A DNA stretch of 64,000 nucleotides from Labilibacter sediminis (lineage in GTDB: Bacteria; Bacteroidota; Bacteroidia; Bacteroidales; Marinilabiliaceae). The notes beneath the pieces are model-generated. The model was given only the letters and a program-made list of their open reading frames with translations, did not search any database and was not told where the DNA came from. Position numbers and translations under genes: made by a program. This document shows, one piece after another, positions 28,441 to 36,965 of this stretch (its first letter is position 1; every line of letters starts with the position of its first letter). The stretch lies in the NCBI RefSeq assembly GCF_005877885.1, contig NZ_VCHY01000004.1:62001-126000 (forward strand), read 5' to 3'.

Positions 28441-28460
28441 TGCAGAGAGAGGGATTCGAA
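28441..28460 (-). other. tRNA 3'-end fragment, candidate attachment site
   Basis: Read on the - strand, these 20 bases match a tRNA 3' end: the T-loop TTCGAAT, then CCCTC as the 3' half of the T-stem, then an acceptor-like TCTCTGCA. The bases 5' of it cannot pair to complete the T-stem and no D- or anticodon arm follows, so it is not a gene. A tRNA 3' fragment of this length next to the tRNA's terminator is what a tyrosine recombinase leaves at the far end of an integrated element; the element would then lie at higher coordinates. Confidence 0.5.
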
Positions 28461-28515
28461 TTGACAGTCTAAAGCTTACTATTTATAGTAAATAAAATAT
28501 ACAACATGCTTGTTG

Positions 28516-28535
28516 TTCACTATTGAGTTCACTAT
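28516..28535 (+). repeat. Two direct TTCACTAT repeats near the att candidate
   Basis: TTCACTAT occurs at 28516-28523 and 28528-28535, a 12-base period, about 60-90 bases from the tRNA fragment. A similar but longer series (YTCACTAT/YTCACAT) occurs at 55652-55730 at the other side of the super-operon. They could be integrase arm-type sites or regulator sites. Confidence 0.4.
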
Positions 28536-28807
28536 CATAGTTATAAACTAAAAGAGTATATGAATAGTTTGAAGAATAATAGAAGTAGAAGCTTGACGTG
28601 ATATTTTTTGTCGAAATTGAATATATTACTGAATGATATTCCAAGAGTCATAATTTGAAACAAAGAAATACCTTCCGATACAGGATTTTCTAAATGCTGC
28701 AAATCAATTCAATACAAAACAAGTTTAAGAGGGAAGGATTTGGGCCATAATATCAATGCAAGCAAATACATTTTTGATATTTAGTCAATAACATCACAAG
28801 TTAAAAA

Positions 28808-29563
28808 CTATATAAGCTGCGTAAACCAACTCTTAAACTCAGCCGACTTATTTTTACTTACAAAAATTTTTTCAGGTGTCTCTATTTTGAGTTGCACCTG
28901 TAAGCGATTATCATAGCGGATCAGCATTTCTTCAATGCTGTCACGCGACAGAATGTATTGTTTATTGGCCCTGATGAAGTCTTTGGGATTGAGGTCGTGA
29001 AGAATCTGTTCCAGCGTTTTTGAATACTGGTAATGCTCACCATTATTCAGATAGATTTCCGTTACCTTACCCGTGGTGTAAAAGCAACTCACTTCACTAA
29101 TGTCAATCGGAATCAGCTTATTATTATCACGGATCAGCATCTTACCAATGTAAGTATTTGGTGGCGTAAGCTCCTGTTGATTGCTTAGGTACTTTAGTTC
29201 ATCACCCGGGCTAAACTTTTTAAACTTTTCAATGGCACGCCCAAGCTCCACCACCTTAATCGGCTTCAGCAGATAATCAATGCTGTTCACCTTAAATGCA
29301 TCAATCGCATAATCATCATATGCCGTGATAAAGATGATTGGGATTTCAATGGTAATGTGCTGGAAAATGGTAAAAGCATTGCCGTCCGACAGATGAATAT
29401 CCATCATAATAAGATCAGGCGCTTCCTTGGTATTTAGCCAGGTGATGGTTTGCCGGATGCTCTCCGTATTGCCAAGGATTTCAATGGATGAATCAATGCC
29501 TTTTAGTATCTCGGCCAGGTTTTCAAAGGCCACGGTTTCATCCTCCACGATTAATACTCTCAT
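28808..29563 (-). CDS. LytTR-family response regulator, end of super-operon
   Basis: Cytoplasmic response regulator of 251 residues. The receiver domain (1-120) has VEDE and phosphoacceptor Asp55 in LIMMDIHLSDG, with the FITAYDDYAIDAFKVNSIDYLLKP switch block; the LytTR DNA-binding domain occupies about 148-250 (MLIRDNNKLIPID, FIRANKQYILSRDSI). It starts 3 bases after the kinase gene, so the pair is one unit. It is the last gene of the long - strand run, making it a candidate autoregulator of the whole cluster. It is clearly distinct in sequence from the LytTR protein at 24845. Confidence 0.95.
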   Translation of the reverse strand: MRVLIVEDETVAFENLAEILKGIDSSIEILGNTESIRQTITWLNTKEAPDLIMMDIHLSDGNAFTIFQHITIEIPIIFITAYDDYAIDAFKVNSIDYLLKPIKVVELGRAIEKFKKFSPGDELKYLSNQQELTPPNTYIGKMLIRDNNKLIPIDISEVSCFYTTGKVTEIYLNNGEHYQYSKTLEQILHDLNPKDFIRANKQYILSRDSIEEMLIRYDNRLQVQLKIETPEKIFVSKNKSAEFKSWFTQLI

Positions 29564-29566
29564 TCT

Positions 29567-30580
29567 TTACTTCTTTAAGGGTAAAAATACAATAAATGTC
29601 TGACCATCATCACTTACCCTTATTTTTTTATTCATCATGATCTGAAAGCGGTTCTCCAGGTTTTTAAGGCCGGTACCGTTTGTTTTATCTGGTGAGAGTT
29701 TGGGGTATATCGGATTGCGAATTTCCAGTTCATCGTTTTCATTCAGCCTGATCTGAACTTCCATTTTGTGTTCGCTATCAATCGTATTGTGTACAACCAC
29801 ATTATCAATAACCGGCAAAATGGATAAACTTGGCAGCTTCAAAATCTTTTGGTTTTCTTCAATGTTAATATGAAAATTAAGCTTATTAGCAAAGCGGACT
29901 TCCATTAAATAGCGGAATGAAGCCACAAATTCAAGCTCTTCGCCAAGGGTTACAAGGCCTTTGTTTTCACTGTTTAATATGTATCTGAACATGTCTGAGA
30001 GCTTATTCACAAACTCAATCGTTTTTTCATCATTTCCTTTGCGTACCAGGGCCGTGACACTATTTAGTGAATTAAAGAAGAAATGTGGATTAATTTGATT
30101 AGATAAGGCATTGCAACGGCTTTCCAGGTTGTCAATTTTCAATTGCTCAATCTCCTGTTCTTTCTGGCGCTGATCTTTATACATGTGATAAACATGGCCT
30201 ATAAAGGCGGCCATAAGGCAAATGAAAAAGAACTGGAAAATAAGGATGCTTCCGAAGCAATCTACGAAGGTGCAATACGAATAAGAAATAAGCACATAAG
30301 TCAGATAGGCGACCGCGCAAACGGCCATATTTAACATTAAGCGCCTTCTAAATATGGAGGTAGATATTTTTTTCAGGTTAATATGAAATAGAATACCTGC
30401 CAGTATGGCAAAAAATACAAAGCGGATGATCGAAAAATTAATATGTTTCGCTCGTTCGATACCTTCCAGATAACTCAGCTTCCAGGGGAGCTGAGTAAAG
30501 TTGGGATAGGTGATGAGTGCAGCGCCCAACAAGCTGATCAGGATAAGCTTATATGGATTGTATTTTTGTAAAAAAATCAT
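29567..30580 (-). CDS. LytS/YehU-type sensor histidine kinase
   Basis: Membrane sensor kinase of 337 residues. Hydrophobic segments near residues 11-25, 48-66, 83-101 and 113-136 form a compact sensor with no large extracytoplasmic loop. The His_kinase domain begins NQINPHFFFNSLNSV (phosphoacceptor His in PHF), and the ATPase end is degenerate but recognisable (PSLSILPVIDNVVVHN; NGTGLKNLENRF). It follows the propeller gene by 26 bases and is coupled to the LytTR regulator. It may sense membrane or redox state connected with the lipid/redox genes upstream (inference). Confidence 0.93.
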   Translation of the reverse strand: MIFLQKYNPYKLILISLLGAALITYPNFTQLPWKLSYLEGIERAKHINFSIIRFVFFAILAGILFHINLKKISTSIFRRRLMLNMAVCAVAYLTYVLISYSYCTFVDCFGSILIFQFFFICLMAAFIGHVYHMYKDQRQKEQEIEQLKIDNLESRCNALSNQINPHFFFNSLNSVTALVRKGNDEKTIEFVNKLSDMFRYILNSENKGLVTLGEELEFVASFRYLMEVRFANKLNFHINIEENQKILKLPSLSILPVIDNVVVHNTIDSEHKMEVQIRLNENDELEIRNPIYPKLSPDKTNGTGLKNLENRFQIMMNKKIRVSDDGQTFIVFLPLKK

Positions 30581-30606
30581 TACTGAAAGACGTTTAATGT
30601 TTCTGT

Positions 30607-31875
30607 TTATTGGCTGATGGAATACGCCATCAGGGCGTTACCGTGACGAATGTATAAAATTCCCTTGTGAATTACCGGATGTGCCCAAAAAGGTCCTTCG
30701 CCTTTCGTGATTTTAAATTCACTTTTTACCTCGAATCTTTCCGGAGTTGCCGGTACCAGTCCCACATAGCCTCTTTTTTCATCCAGGCAATACAGCATGC
30801 CGTTGGCCGTAATAATGGAACCTTTACTTTTTCCTTCCCAGGTGGATTCATATTTAGTTTCACCTGAATTCCAATCAACGGCCACCCAGTTACCTGTGGC
30901 ATTGCTCAGCCAGTTCGAGCCGTAAATGGTTTCATTCACCATCACAAATCCACCGTGGTGGGTATCCAGATCGGTATTTTCCCAGAGTTTGCTTACCGAC
31001 TTACAGTCATCACTTAACTGCAGTTTGTAGGCGTTCAGGTTGTAGCCATTGCAATAGAAAATCTGGCCATCTCTGTATAATGGCGTATTGGTGGCAGTTT
31101 TACCCCGGCCTCTTAATTTACTGTTTAGACCCCATTCTTCAAACGACCACATCATTTCGCCGGTGTCAGGATCTACACCAAAAATACTTACCCCAACAAA
31201 ACCAAGTATTTGTTTAATTCCCTTGTATTCGATCATTAAAGGTGATACATAATTGGTGGTACCTGAGAGGGTATCACTTTTCCAGATGAGCTCACCGTTC
31301 TTTCGATTAAGGGCAATCATGGCAGCTTGCTCACCACCAGGAGTGAAGATGACTTTGTCGTCATACACCAATGGTGCTTCTGCAATGCCAAACCGGTGGG
31401 GTTTAGCGCCATACTCTGCAACTCCGTCCACTTTCCAGACTATATCACCTTTTTTAATGCTAATACAAACGACTTCTCCCATACCACTTACTACATAGGC
31501 CTTATTGCCCACAATGGTTGGTGTGGTTCGGGTGTCCGGGTAAGATTTGTTCCATGGGTTTCCGTATTCAATGGAGTAAATCTTTTCACCTTTAATCGTA
31601 TAGGCCGAGAAGATTTCCTTCGTTTCATCTTCATTCATTCCGGTAAGGTACAAACGGTCCTCCACAATTACCGGGGAAGACCAGCCTTTACCGACATCCA
31701 GGGTTTCCCAGAGTAATTCAGGGCCTTCTGCAGGCCACTCTTTTAATAATTCAGTATCCGGATAGGCACCATCACGGTTTGGGCCGCGCCAGCCGTGTTG
31801 ATCTTGTGCGTCGGCAGTTTGTATAGCCAGATAGCAAGTGATGAAAGCTATGATGCTGAATTGGAGTTTGTTCAT
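30607..31875 (-). CDS. Exported PQQ-type beta-propeller protein
   Basis: Exported beta-propeller of 422 residues. The frame is open further upstream, but the start at 31875 (an ATG at 31884 is the alternative) gives a proper signal peptide MNKLQFSIIAFITCY...ADAQ. The mature protein begins with HGWRGPNRDGAYPD, the hallmark opening of PQQ-binding-like/BamB-type propellers, and shows repeated blade motifs (KIYSIEYGNPW, GDIVWKVDG, GELIWKSD, GEMMWSFEEWG, GETKYESTWEG). No heme-binding CxxCH is present, so it is not a quinohemoprotein, and whether it binds PQQ is unknown. Its closest relative is the propeller at 47850 (same WRG opening and HWAHPVI-like C-terminal blade). Last biosynthetic-type gene before the regulator pair. 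Confidence 0.9.
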   Translation of the reverse strand: MNKLQFSIIAFITCYLAIQTADAQDQHGWRGPNRDGAYPDTELLKEWPAEGPELLWETLDVGKGWSSPVIVEDRLYLTGMNEDETKEIFSAYTIKGEKIYSIEYGNPWNKSYPDTRTTPTIVGNKAYVVSGMGEVVCISIKKGDIVWKVDGVAEYGAKPHRFGIAEAPLVYDDKVIFTPGGEQAAMIALNRKNGELIWKSDTLSGTTNYVSPLMIEYKGIKQILGFVGVSIFGVDPDTGEMMWSFEEWGLNSKLRGRGKTATNTPLYRDGQIFYCNGYNLNAYKLQLSDDCKSVSKLWENTDLDTHHGGFVMVNETIYGSNWLSNATGNWVAVDWNSGETKYESTWEGKSKGSIITANGMLYCLDEKRGYVGLVPATPERFEVKSEFKITKGEGPFWAHPVIHKGILYIRHGNALMAYSISQ

Positions 31876-31897
31876 TGTTCTCATATCATCAGTATAG

Positions 31898-33169
31898 TTA
31901 ATCATTATTAATGGTCTGTTTGTAGATTTCCTGTAGTTTGCCGGCCAATACCTTGTCGTTGTAAACCTGCCTGGCCTTCTCTTTTGCTTTTGATGCAGCT
32001 GCCTCATAGAGAGTCTGATTATTAAGAAGTTTTTCCAGTGCCTCAGCTAGTTTATCAGGCGTATTGGGTTTGTATAAAAGGCCTGCTTCGTCAATAATTT
32101 CCGGAAAGGAACCGGTGGCAGGAGCCACGGCAGGTACACCCGATGCAAAGGCTTCGCACAGGTATAAGCCCACACCTTCCTCAAAAGTCAGGGGTACGGA
32201 AATGACAGAAATGGAACCGTAAAAAGTGGCATGGTCGGCCATCGAATAGCCATCCAGGAATTCCACGTCATGCATCACCGGTGCCAGAATATCCCTGACC
32301 TCTTTCACAAATTTCTTGTCATGATCCGTGTAACCTCCGCCGATTTTAAGTTTGAGGTCGGGGATGCCGTTTTTCCTTTTCAGGCTTACAAATGCCTTGG
32401 CCAGAATATCCAGTCCGTTCTCTTTGTTCAGTCGGTAATAATAGCCGATTACGTTATTGCCGATTGCTTCTGACTCTTTGTAATTGCTTAGATTGATGCC
32501 CGGGTAGGCTACTTCAACACCTGAAGCATCCGGCAATCTTTCCTCTGCTATTCCTTTGTAGAATTTACTGGTGGTCACTAAGCGGTCCACGTAAAGAAGG
32601 CTCTCATTAATGCTGTCCCAAGCCAGGCGGGCGTATTTTTCTTTCATGCTGTCAATCCACACCTCCTCATCCTGTAGCGAGCACACCACGGGGGTATCTA
32701 TCTTTTCTTTAATCGCTTTGGCAATGCCGATGAGCAATGAGCTTGACAAATGAATAATATCCGGTTTTTCATCCTGGCTTAACCAGGTAATCAGGCGCTC
32801 CACTTCTTTCTGAAACACCGGGTCATTTCCCCTGATCATGGATAATGTCATGCCCTCCATGCCTTTGGCTGAAGTGGTGCCTGACATGGAAGAAGCCATT
32901 TTAAGCATGGAATCTGATCCTGTGAAGCGCTCCAGCCACGTGGGCATGGTGACGCGTTTGAATAATTTCTGCGCAAGGTAATATGTGGTGGCCGGGAAGA
33001 AGATCGGGCTTTTCGGTTGAAAAGTGTGCTTATTCAGGGGCAGGTACAAAGGTATAACAATCACCTCATGTCCTTGTTTTTGCAGTGCAGAGGCTTGCAG
33101 GTTATCGCGCATGCAATTGCCGCAATAAAACGAATCACCAACTCCCGGAATAATAAAGACGACCTTCAT
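31898..33169 (-). CDS. GT4-like glycosyltransferase
   Basis: Cytoplasmic GT-B glycosyltransferase of 423 residues. The start at 33169 (MKVVFIIPGVGDS) was chosen because the upstream extension overlaps the permease gene and lacks similarity. The N-terminal domain has a CGNCMRDN element at about 20-27; the C-terminal domain has the GGGYTDHDKKF loop and the E-x7-E pair (EEGVGLYLCE) that binds the nucleotide-sugar donor in GT4 enzymes, followed by PAVAPATGSFPEII. It lies 1 base after the permease stop. In this operon the likely acceptor is the exported or polyprenyl lipid product (inference); no sugar donor can be read from the sequence. Confidence 0.88.
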   Translation of the reverse strand: MKVVFIIPGVGDSFYCGNCMRDNLQASALQKQGHEVIVIPLYLPLNKHTFQPKSPIFFPATTYYLAQKLFKRVTMPTWLERFTGSDSMLKMASSMSGTTSAKGMEGMTLSMIRGNDPVFQKEVERLITWLSQDEKPDIIHLSSSLLIGIAKAIKEKIDTPVVCSLQDEEVWIDSMKEKYARLAWDSINESLLYVDRLVTTSKFYKGIAEERLPDASGVEVAYPGINLSNYKESEAIGNNVIGYYYRLNKENGLDILAKAFVSLKRKNGIPDLKLKIGGGYTDHDKKFVKEVRDILAPVMHDVEFLDGYSMADHATFYGSISVISVPLTFEEGVGLYLCEAFASGVPAVAPATGSFPEIIDEAGLLYKPNTPDKLAEALEKLLNNQTLYEAAASKAKEKARQVYNDKVLAGKLQEIYKQTINND

Positions 33170-33170
33170 T

Positions 33171-36100
33171 TTACTTATAATTTCGTTGAACTTCACGTTT
33201 AACCACACGGCTTATAAAAATAAGCGTTAAAAGCGTAAATAAACCTGTTAGTATCAGTGCTGTGACCCAGACTGAAAAACTGACATTAGTGTAATTGGTG
33301 CCAATGCTGATCACGGCACTGATCAATCCAGTGACAATAGCATACAAGGGCACCGGTATATTCTCACGGTAAAGTATGGCTTCCGTTTTTTGCTTGCTGA
33401 AACCCAGGCGGGCGTACATTTCAATTTCGTACTGCCGCACATTCAGGTTTTTACGGATAACAATCACGAATCCCATGATACCTATTAGCAGACCGATTCC
33501 ACCTAATGTCATGAAGATGGTAAGGTAAGTATCGGTGACTGTATTAAATTGTGCCAGTCTTTCGCTGGTGGTACTAACCCTTACGCCATACTCGTACATT
33601 GCTTGTGACAGCATCGTTTTAGTTTGATTAATCGCATCCGGTTCAGTGTCTAAAAGGAATATTTCACTTCCGGTAATATCCGGCCAGATCTGTGAAAACA
33701 GCTCTTTATCCATCAGAACATGTCCCTGGAAAATTGTATTTGGTAAGGTGCAGACAAGTTGAACGGCCACTTCCTGACCATTATTGCCCGTGTAATATAT
33801 GGTATCGCCCAGACTTTTAACCAGGCTCCATTGCAATACCGTGGCATCAACCAGTACCGGGTAAACATTATCTTTTGCCTGCAATAAACGTTTTAACAGT
33901 CCGTCCTTATCGGTCTCATACATGTTATTGACAATGCCAAGCTCACTTTCAAACAACTGATGCATATCTACCCCCAACACAGTGGGTGTACTCACTTTAT
34001 TCAGGTTCAGGCAGCTGGCTTCATCCGCCTTGTATCGAAGGCACTGAAGAACATCCGGATTACCGGACAAGCCAGATAAGTTTAGTTTTTTCTTACCTTC
34101 TGCCGTATTCATGTTATGGTACACCGGGATGGAGCTATCGCACCATAAATCATAGCCTCCGGTTGTCTGGCTTAGCTTTGACGGATTGTTAAAATCCTGC
34201 CGGTTTAAGCCCACAGAGAATACAATAAATACACCTGTGGCCAGCGAAAGGTAAGATAGCACAGCCTGCTTTTTGTTGGCCAAAAGCGTACGCCAGGTCA
34301 GCTTCTCCTGCTTAAAATCCTTAGTTGTTGCACCACCTCTTTTACTAATGTGATATTCGCCCCATAAAGCAAAGGTGAGCATTAGCATTACACCAGTGAT
34401 GGCGAAGAGTGCTACCGAACTAATGAAAAACAGGTTGTAAACAGCAATGGTTAAGGTTAGTGTAAGCGCAACGAACAAAAGTGTTTTCTTCATCAGGAGG
34501 GATGAAGCTTCGGATTTGACTGAAGATACCTTATCCTTTAGGTGCCTGGAAATAACACGGCGTAAAACAATCAGGGAGAGGACAATGCCAACCACAAAGG
34601 CCATTCCCAGGGTAAACACATTCGAATATACCGAAAGGCTGCTAGTATGCGTTGCACCTGACCAAAATGTATTTAAAAGAAAGATGATCAGAGCAGTATA
34701 GAGTAAACCCGTTAGCACGCCGGCAATTGAAGAAAACACAACCACGGGGGCCGATTCCATCCACAAGAGGTAGCGGATGCGTTTAATCGTATAGCCAAGC
34801 GCTTTTAATAATTCAAGTTCAGATTTTCGCTTGTGAATCATTTCAGACAGTGGCACAATCATGAGCAGAATTGCCCCCATGATAATGAAAAAGCCCAGTG
34901 CTAAAAATAAGCCGGCAAAATCAACCCCGTTTTTAGCTGCATAAATCCCGGACTCCCTCGGATGAACCACTTGTACGCCAAACATAGCGGCATTCAGGGC
35001 TGATAGATCAGGTTTTTCTCCCGGAATCCGAACGCCTGTGGCATAGCCGTAGGTATGGCCCCATAAGTCTTCCACAGCCTCATAAGGTAAAATAGCTTTG
35101 GGTGTGGAATGGTACAGTTCCCAATACTTTTCATCCTCTTCCGTGATCAGATCCATGTCAATGGGCAGGTCGCTGTCCCAGGCCGTACAGGATTCCACAT
35201 CTGAAATGCCCGGGAAGTGGGCGCTTAATGTGTTGTCCTTTACCAGCTCTGAAAGAGGCACGATTTGTTTAATCTTTAGTTGCAGCGAATCTGTCACAAG
35301 CGTTTTAAAATCCTGTGAAGTAAAAAAGCTTATCCAGACTTCATCTCCCACATCTGCATTTAATCGTTTGGCCGAATAATCCGCTAAAATCACTTCATCA
35401 GATAGTAACGTTTGCCCCTGATATTCATCCATAGCTGTGATGAAGGAGTAGGGGATAGATTCAGATTCCAAGCGGATTGAATTACCCAGGTAGGAATACA
35501 TCCGGTTCATTTCGGAATTCGTCAGGCCAAGCGCTTCCAATACCTCGTATTGTAAAAACACCCGGTCTGAACTCAATTCGGAATAGCCTTTTCGGGCCTG
35601 TACAGAAAGTCCGGATACTTCATGGTGCCAGGCACTATTGATTTCATCCGTTCCTATTATTCTGTCCGACATGATCAGGTTGATCTTTCCCGGGACTTCC
35701 ATTGTTTCGGACAATTCATGGCGGTTCACAAAGATATTCAGAGGGAGTCGTTGCTCATTGAGTAAACTGATATTACCGCCCGCTTCTGTCTCAAGGATGC
35801 CCTCATACTCCAGTCTCAAACTTGTGGTATACGTTTCTGTCACAAACAAAGAGCCCGAAGGTACAAGGCCCGGTGCCGGCAAACGCAGCACCAGTGATTC
35901 ATTCTCATTCAGCCTGAGCTCGCTTGCTAAGGTCGGGTTAATCATTGCCTGGCCTTTCTCCAGATTCAGATCATCCACACCCCAGACCATGACCGGAATA
36001 AGGGTTCCCTTTCGTGCGATAAATCCATTGCTCAACAGGATGCCCTTTGCAGAAGACTTGAATACAGCGTCTTTGGCGAAAGTTTCTTCAAGGTAACTAT

Positions 36101-36293
36101 TGTGGGCAAAGATGACGGTTTCCGTGTCACCCAGTCGTTCAGAAACCTGATTAATCAAACTGCTCCGCACTGAATCACCAATGATCAGACTTCCGGCAAT
36201 CACCGCTACTGATATGAGCACCGCCAAACCTACCAGTATAAAATAACGGGCAAAGAAACGGATGTTCTTTTTTATGAGGTCGTTGGTTTTCAA
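33171..36293 (-). CDS. Large FtsX-like ABC transporter permease
   Basis: Inner-membrane permease of 1040 residues belonging to the FtsX/MacB-like group. TM1 lies near residues 14-36, followed by a periplasmic domain of about 400 residues, then four TMs (about 455-650, with GFFIIMGAILLMIVPLSE), a second periplasmic domain with a CLRYKADEASCLN segment, and three C-terminal TMs (about 910-1030). This double arrangement is typical of permeases that work on lipids, lipoproteins or periplasmic polymers by mechanotransmission, not as import channels. It overlaps the ATPase gene by 4 bases (ATGA). In this operon it may extract or deliver the terpenoid lipid or its carrier protein (inference). Confidence 0.9.
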   Translation of the reverse strand: MKTNDLIKKNIRFFARYFILVGLAVLISVAVIAGSLIIGDSVRSSLINQVSERLGDTETVIFAHNSYLEETFAKDAVFKSSAKGILLSNGFIARKGTLIPVMVWGVDDLNLEKGQAMINPTLASELRLNENESLVLRLPAPGLVPSGSLFVTETYTTSLRLEYEGILETEAGGNISLLNEQRLPLNIFVNRHELSETMEVPGKINLIMSDRIIGTDEINSAWHHEVSGLSVQARKGYSELSSDRVFLQYEVLEALGLTNSEMNRMYSYLGNSIRLESESIPYSFITAMDEYQGQTLLSDEVILADYSAKRLNADVGDEVWISFFTSQDFKTLVTDSLQLKIKQIVPLSELVKDNTLSAHFPGISDVESCTAWDSDLPIDMDLITEEDEKYWELYHSTPKAILPYEAVEDLWGHTYGYATGVRIPGEKPDLSALNAAMFGVQVVHPRESGIYAAKNGVDFAGLFLALGFFIIMGAILLMIVPLSEMIHKRKSELELLKALGYTIKRIRYLLWMESAPVVVFSSIAGVLTGLLYTALIIFLLNTFWSGATHTSSLSVYSNVFTLGMAFVVGIVLSLIVLRRVISRHLKDKVSSVKSEASSLLMKKTLLFVALTLTLTIAVYNLFFISSVALFAITGVMLMLTFALWGEYHISKRGGATTKDFKQEKLTWRTLLANKKQAVLSYLSLATGVFIVFSVGLNRQDFNNPSKLSQTTGGYDLWCDSSIPVYHNMNTAEGKKKLNLSGLSGNPDVLQCLRYKADEASCLNLNKVSTPTVLGVDMHQLFESELGIVNNMYETDKDGLLKRLLQAKDNVYPVLVDATVLQWSLVKSLGDTIYYTGNNGQEVAVQLVCTLPNTIFQGHVLMDKELFSQIWPDITGSEIFLLDTEPDAINQTKTMLSQAMYEYGVRVSTTSERLAQFNTVTDTYLTIFMTLGGIGLLIGIMGFVIVIRKNLNVRQYEIEMYARLGFSKQKTEAILYRENIPVPLYAIVTGLISAVISIGTNYTNVSFSVWVTALILTGLFTLLTLIFISRVVKREVQRNYK

Positions 36294-36961
36294 TTTAGTA
36301 TTCCGTTTTTAAGTGTGACAATCTGTTTAGCTGCCTTTGCCATTTCTTCCGAATGCGTCACCATGAGGATGGTGGTATTCAGCGTCTGGTTAATTTCAGA
36401 AAGTAAGGCCACAATGTTAAGGGCATTTTCCATGTCCAGCTGTCCGGTTGGTTCGTCTGCCAGCAGAATAGCCGGTTTCATTATTAAGGCTCTACACACG
36501 GCCACGCGGCTGGCTTCACCGCCGGAAAGGTGATCAGGGCTTTGATTGGTCACATGTTCAATCCGTGTGAGCTTCATCAGTTTCCTGGCATAATCAATAT
36601 AGGGTTGCGGCGCTTCGGAGTGATATGCCAATACTGGCAATAGGATATTCTCAAGTGCTGAAAACTGGGGCAATAAGCGGTGATCCTGAAACACAAAGCC
36701 GATTTTCTCATTACGCAGCTTATGCACGTCGGTCTGAGTGCCTGTTATCTCCTGACCATCCAGAATGTATGAACCTTTATCCGCCATCAGGAGAGTGCCC
36801 AGAATCGAAAGTAAAGTAGTTTTTCCGGAACCGGAAGCGCCTTTTACTGCAATGAAATCGCCCTTGTTCACTTCCAGGTTCAGCCCTTTCAGAACTGCAT
36901 TAAGCCTGTTATCACCGTCCTGGTAGCTCTTATGTATCTTGGTTAATTTTAATATACTCAT
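36290..36961 (-). CDS. LolD/MacB-type ABC transporter ATPase
   Basis: Cytoplasmic ATPase of 223 residues; the start at 36961 (MSILKLTKIHKSY) fits the family better than the longer frame. Walker A is GASGSGKTT (about 41-49), the Q-loop is in FVFQDHRLLPQ, the signature is LSGGEASRVAV, Walker B is ILLADEPTGQLD and the H-loop is in TTILMVTHSEE. The sequence is of the LolD/MacB/FtsE type that pairs with FtsX-like permeases, matching its 4-base overlap with the permease gene. Together they make a complete inner-membrane exporter or mechanotransducer. Confidence 0.95.
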   Translation of the reverse strand: MSILKLTKIHKSYQDGDNRLNAVLKGLNLEVNKGDFIAVKGASGSGKTTLLSILGTLLMADKGSYILDGQEITGTQTDVHKLRNEKIGFVFQDHRLLPQFSALENILLPVLAYHSEAPQPYIDYARKLMKLTRIEHVTNQSPDHLSGGEASRVAVCRALIMKPAILLADEPTGQLDMENALNIVALLSEINQTLNTTILMVTHSEEMAKAAKQIVTLKNGILN

Positions 36962-36965
36962 TGTA

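Larger units (their letters stand above)
28010..28807. other. Junction spacer: repeats, hairpins, tRNA 3' fragment
   Basis: 798 bases without a convincing gene, between the DUF1566 gene and the end of the super-operon. It holds a REP-like inverted repeat (about 28151-28170, CCTGCC..GGCAGG), a + strand terminator hairpin (28310-28340), a hairpin (28406-28437), a 20-nt tRNA 3'-end fragment (28441-28460) and two direct TTCACTAT repeats (28516-28535). Together this looks like an integration junction. An 85-codon frame on the - strand (28120-28377) crosses the REP-like repeat and is probably not a gene. Confidence 0.6.

Noticed and set aside
28441-28530. Complete tRNA gene on the - strand
   Set aside because: Only the 3' 20 bases fit; T-stem, anticodon arm and D arm cannot be built from the preceding bases.
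35638-36096. 152-codon + strand ORF
   Set aside because: Antisense to the FtsX-like permease, Ser/Arg-rich with no domain; shadow frame.
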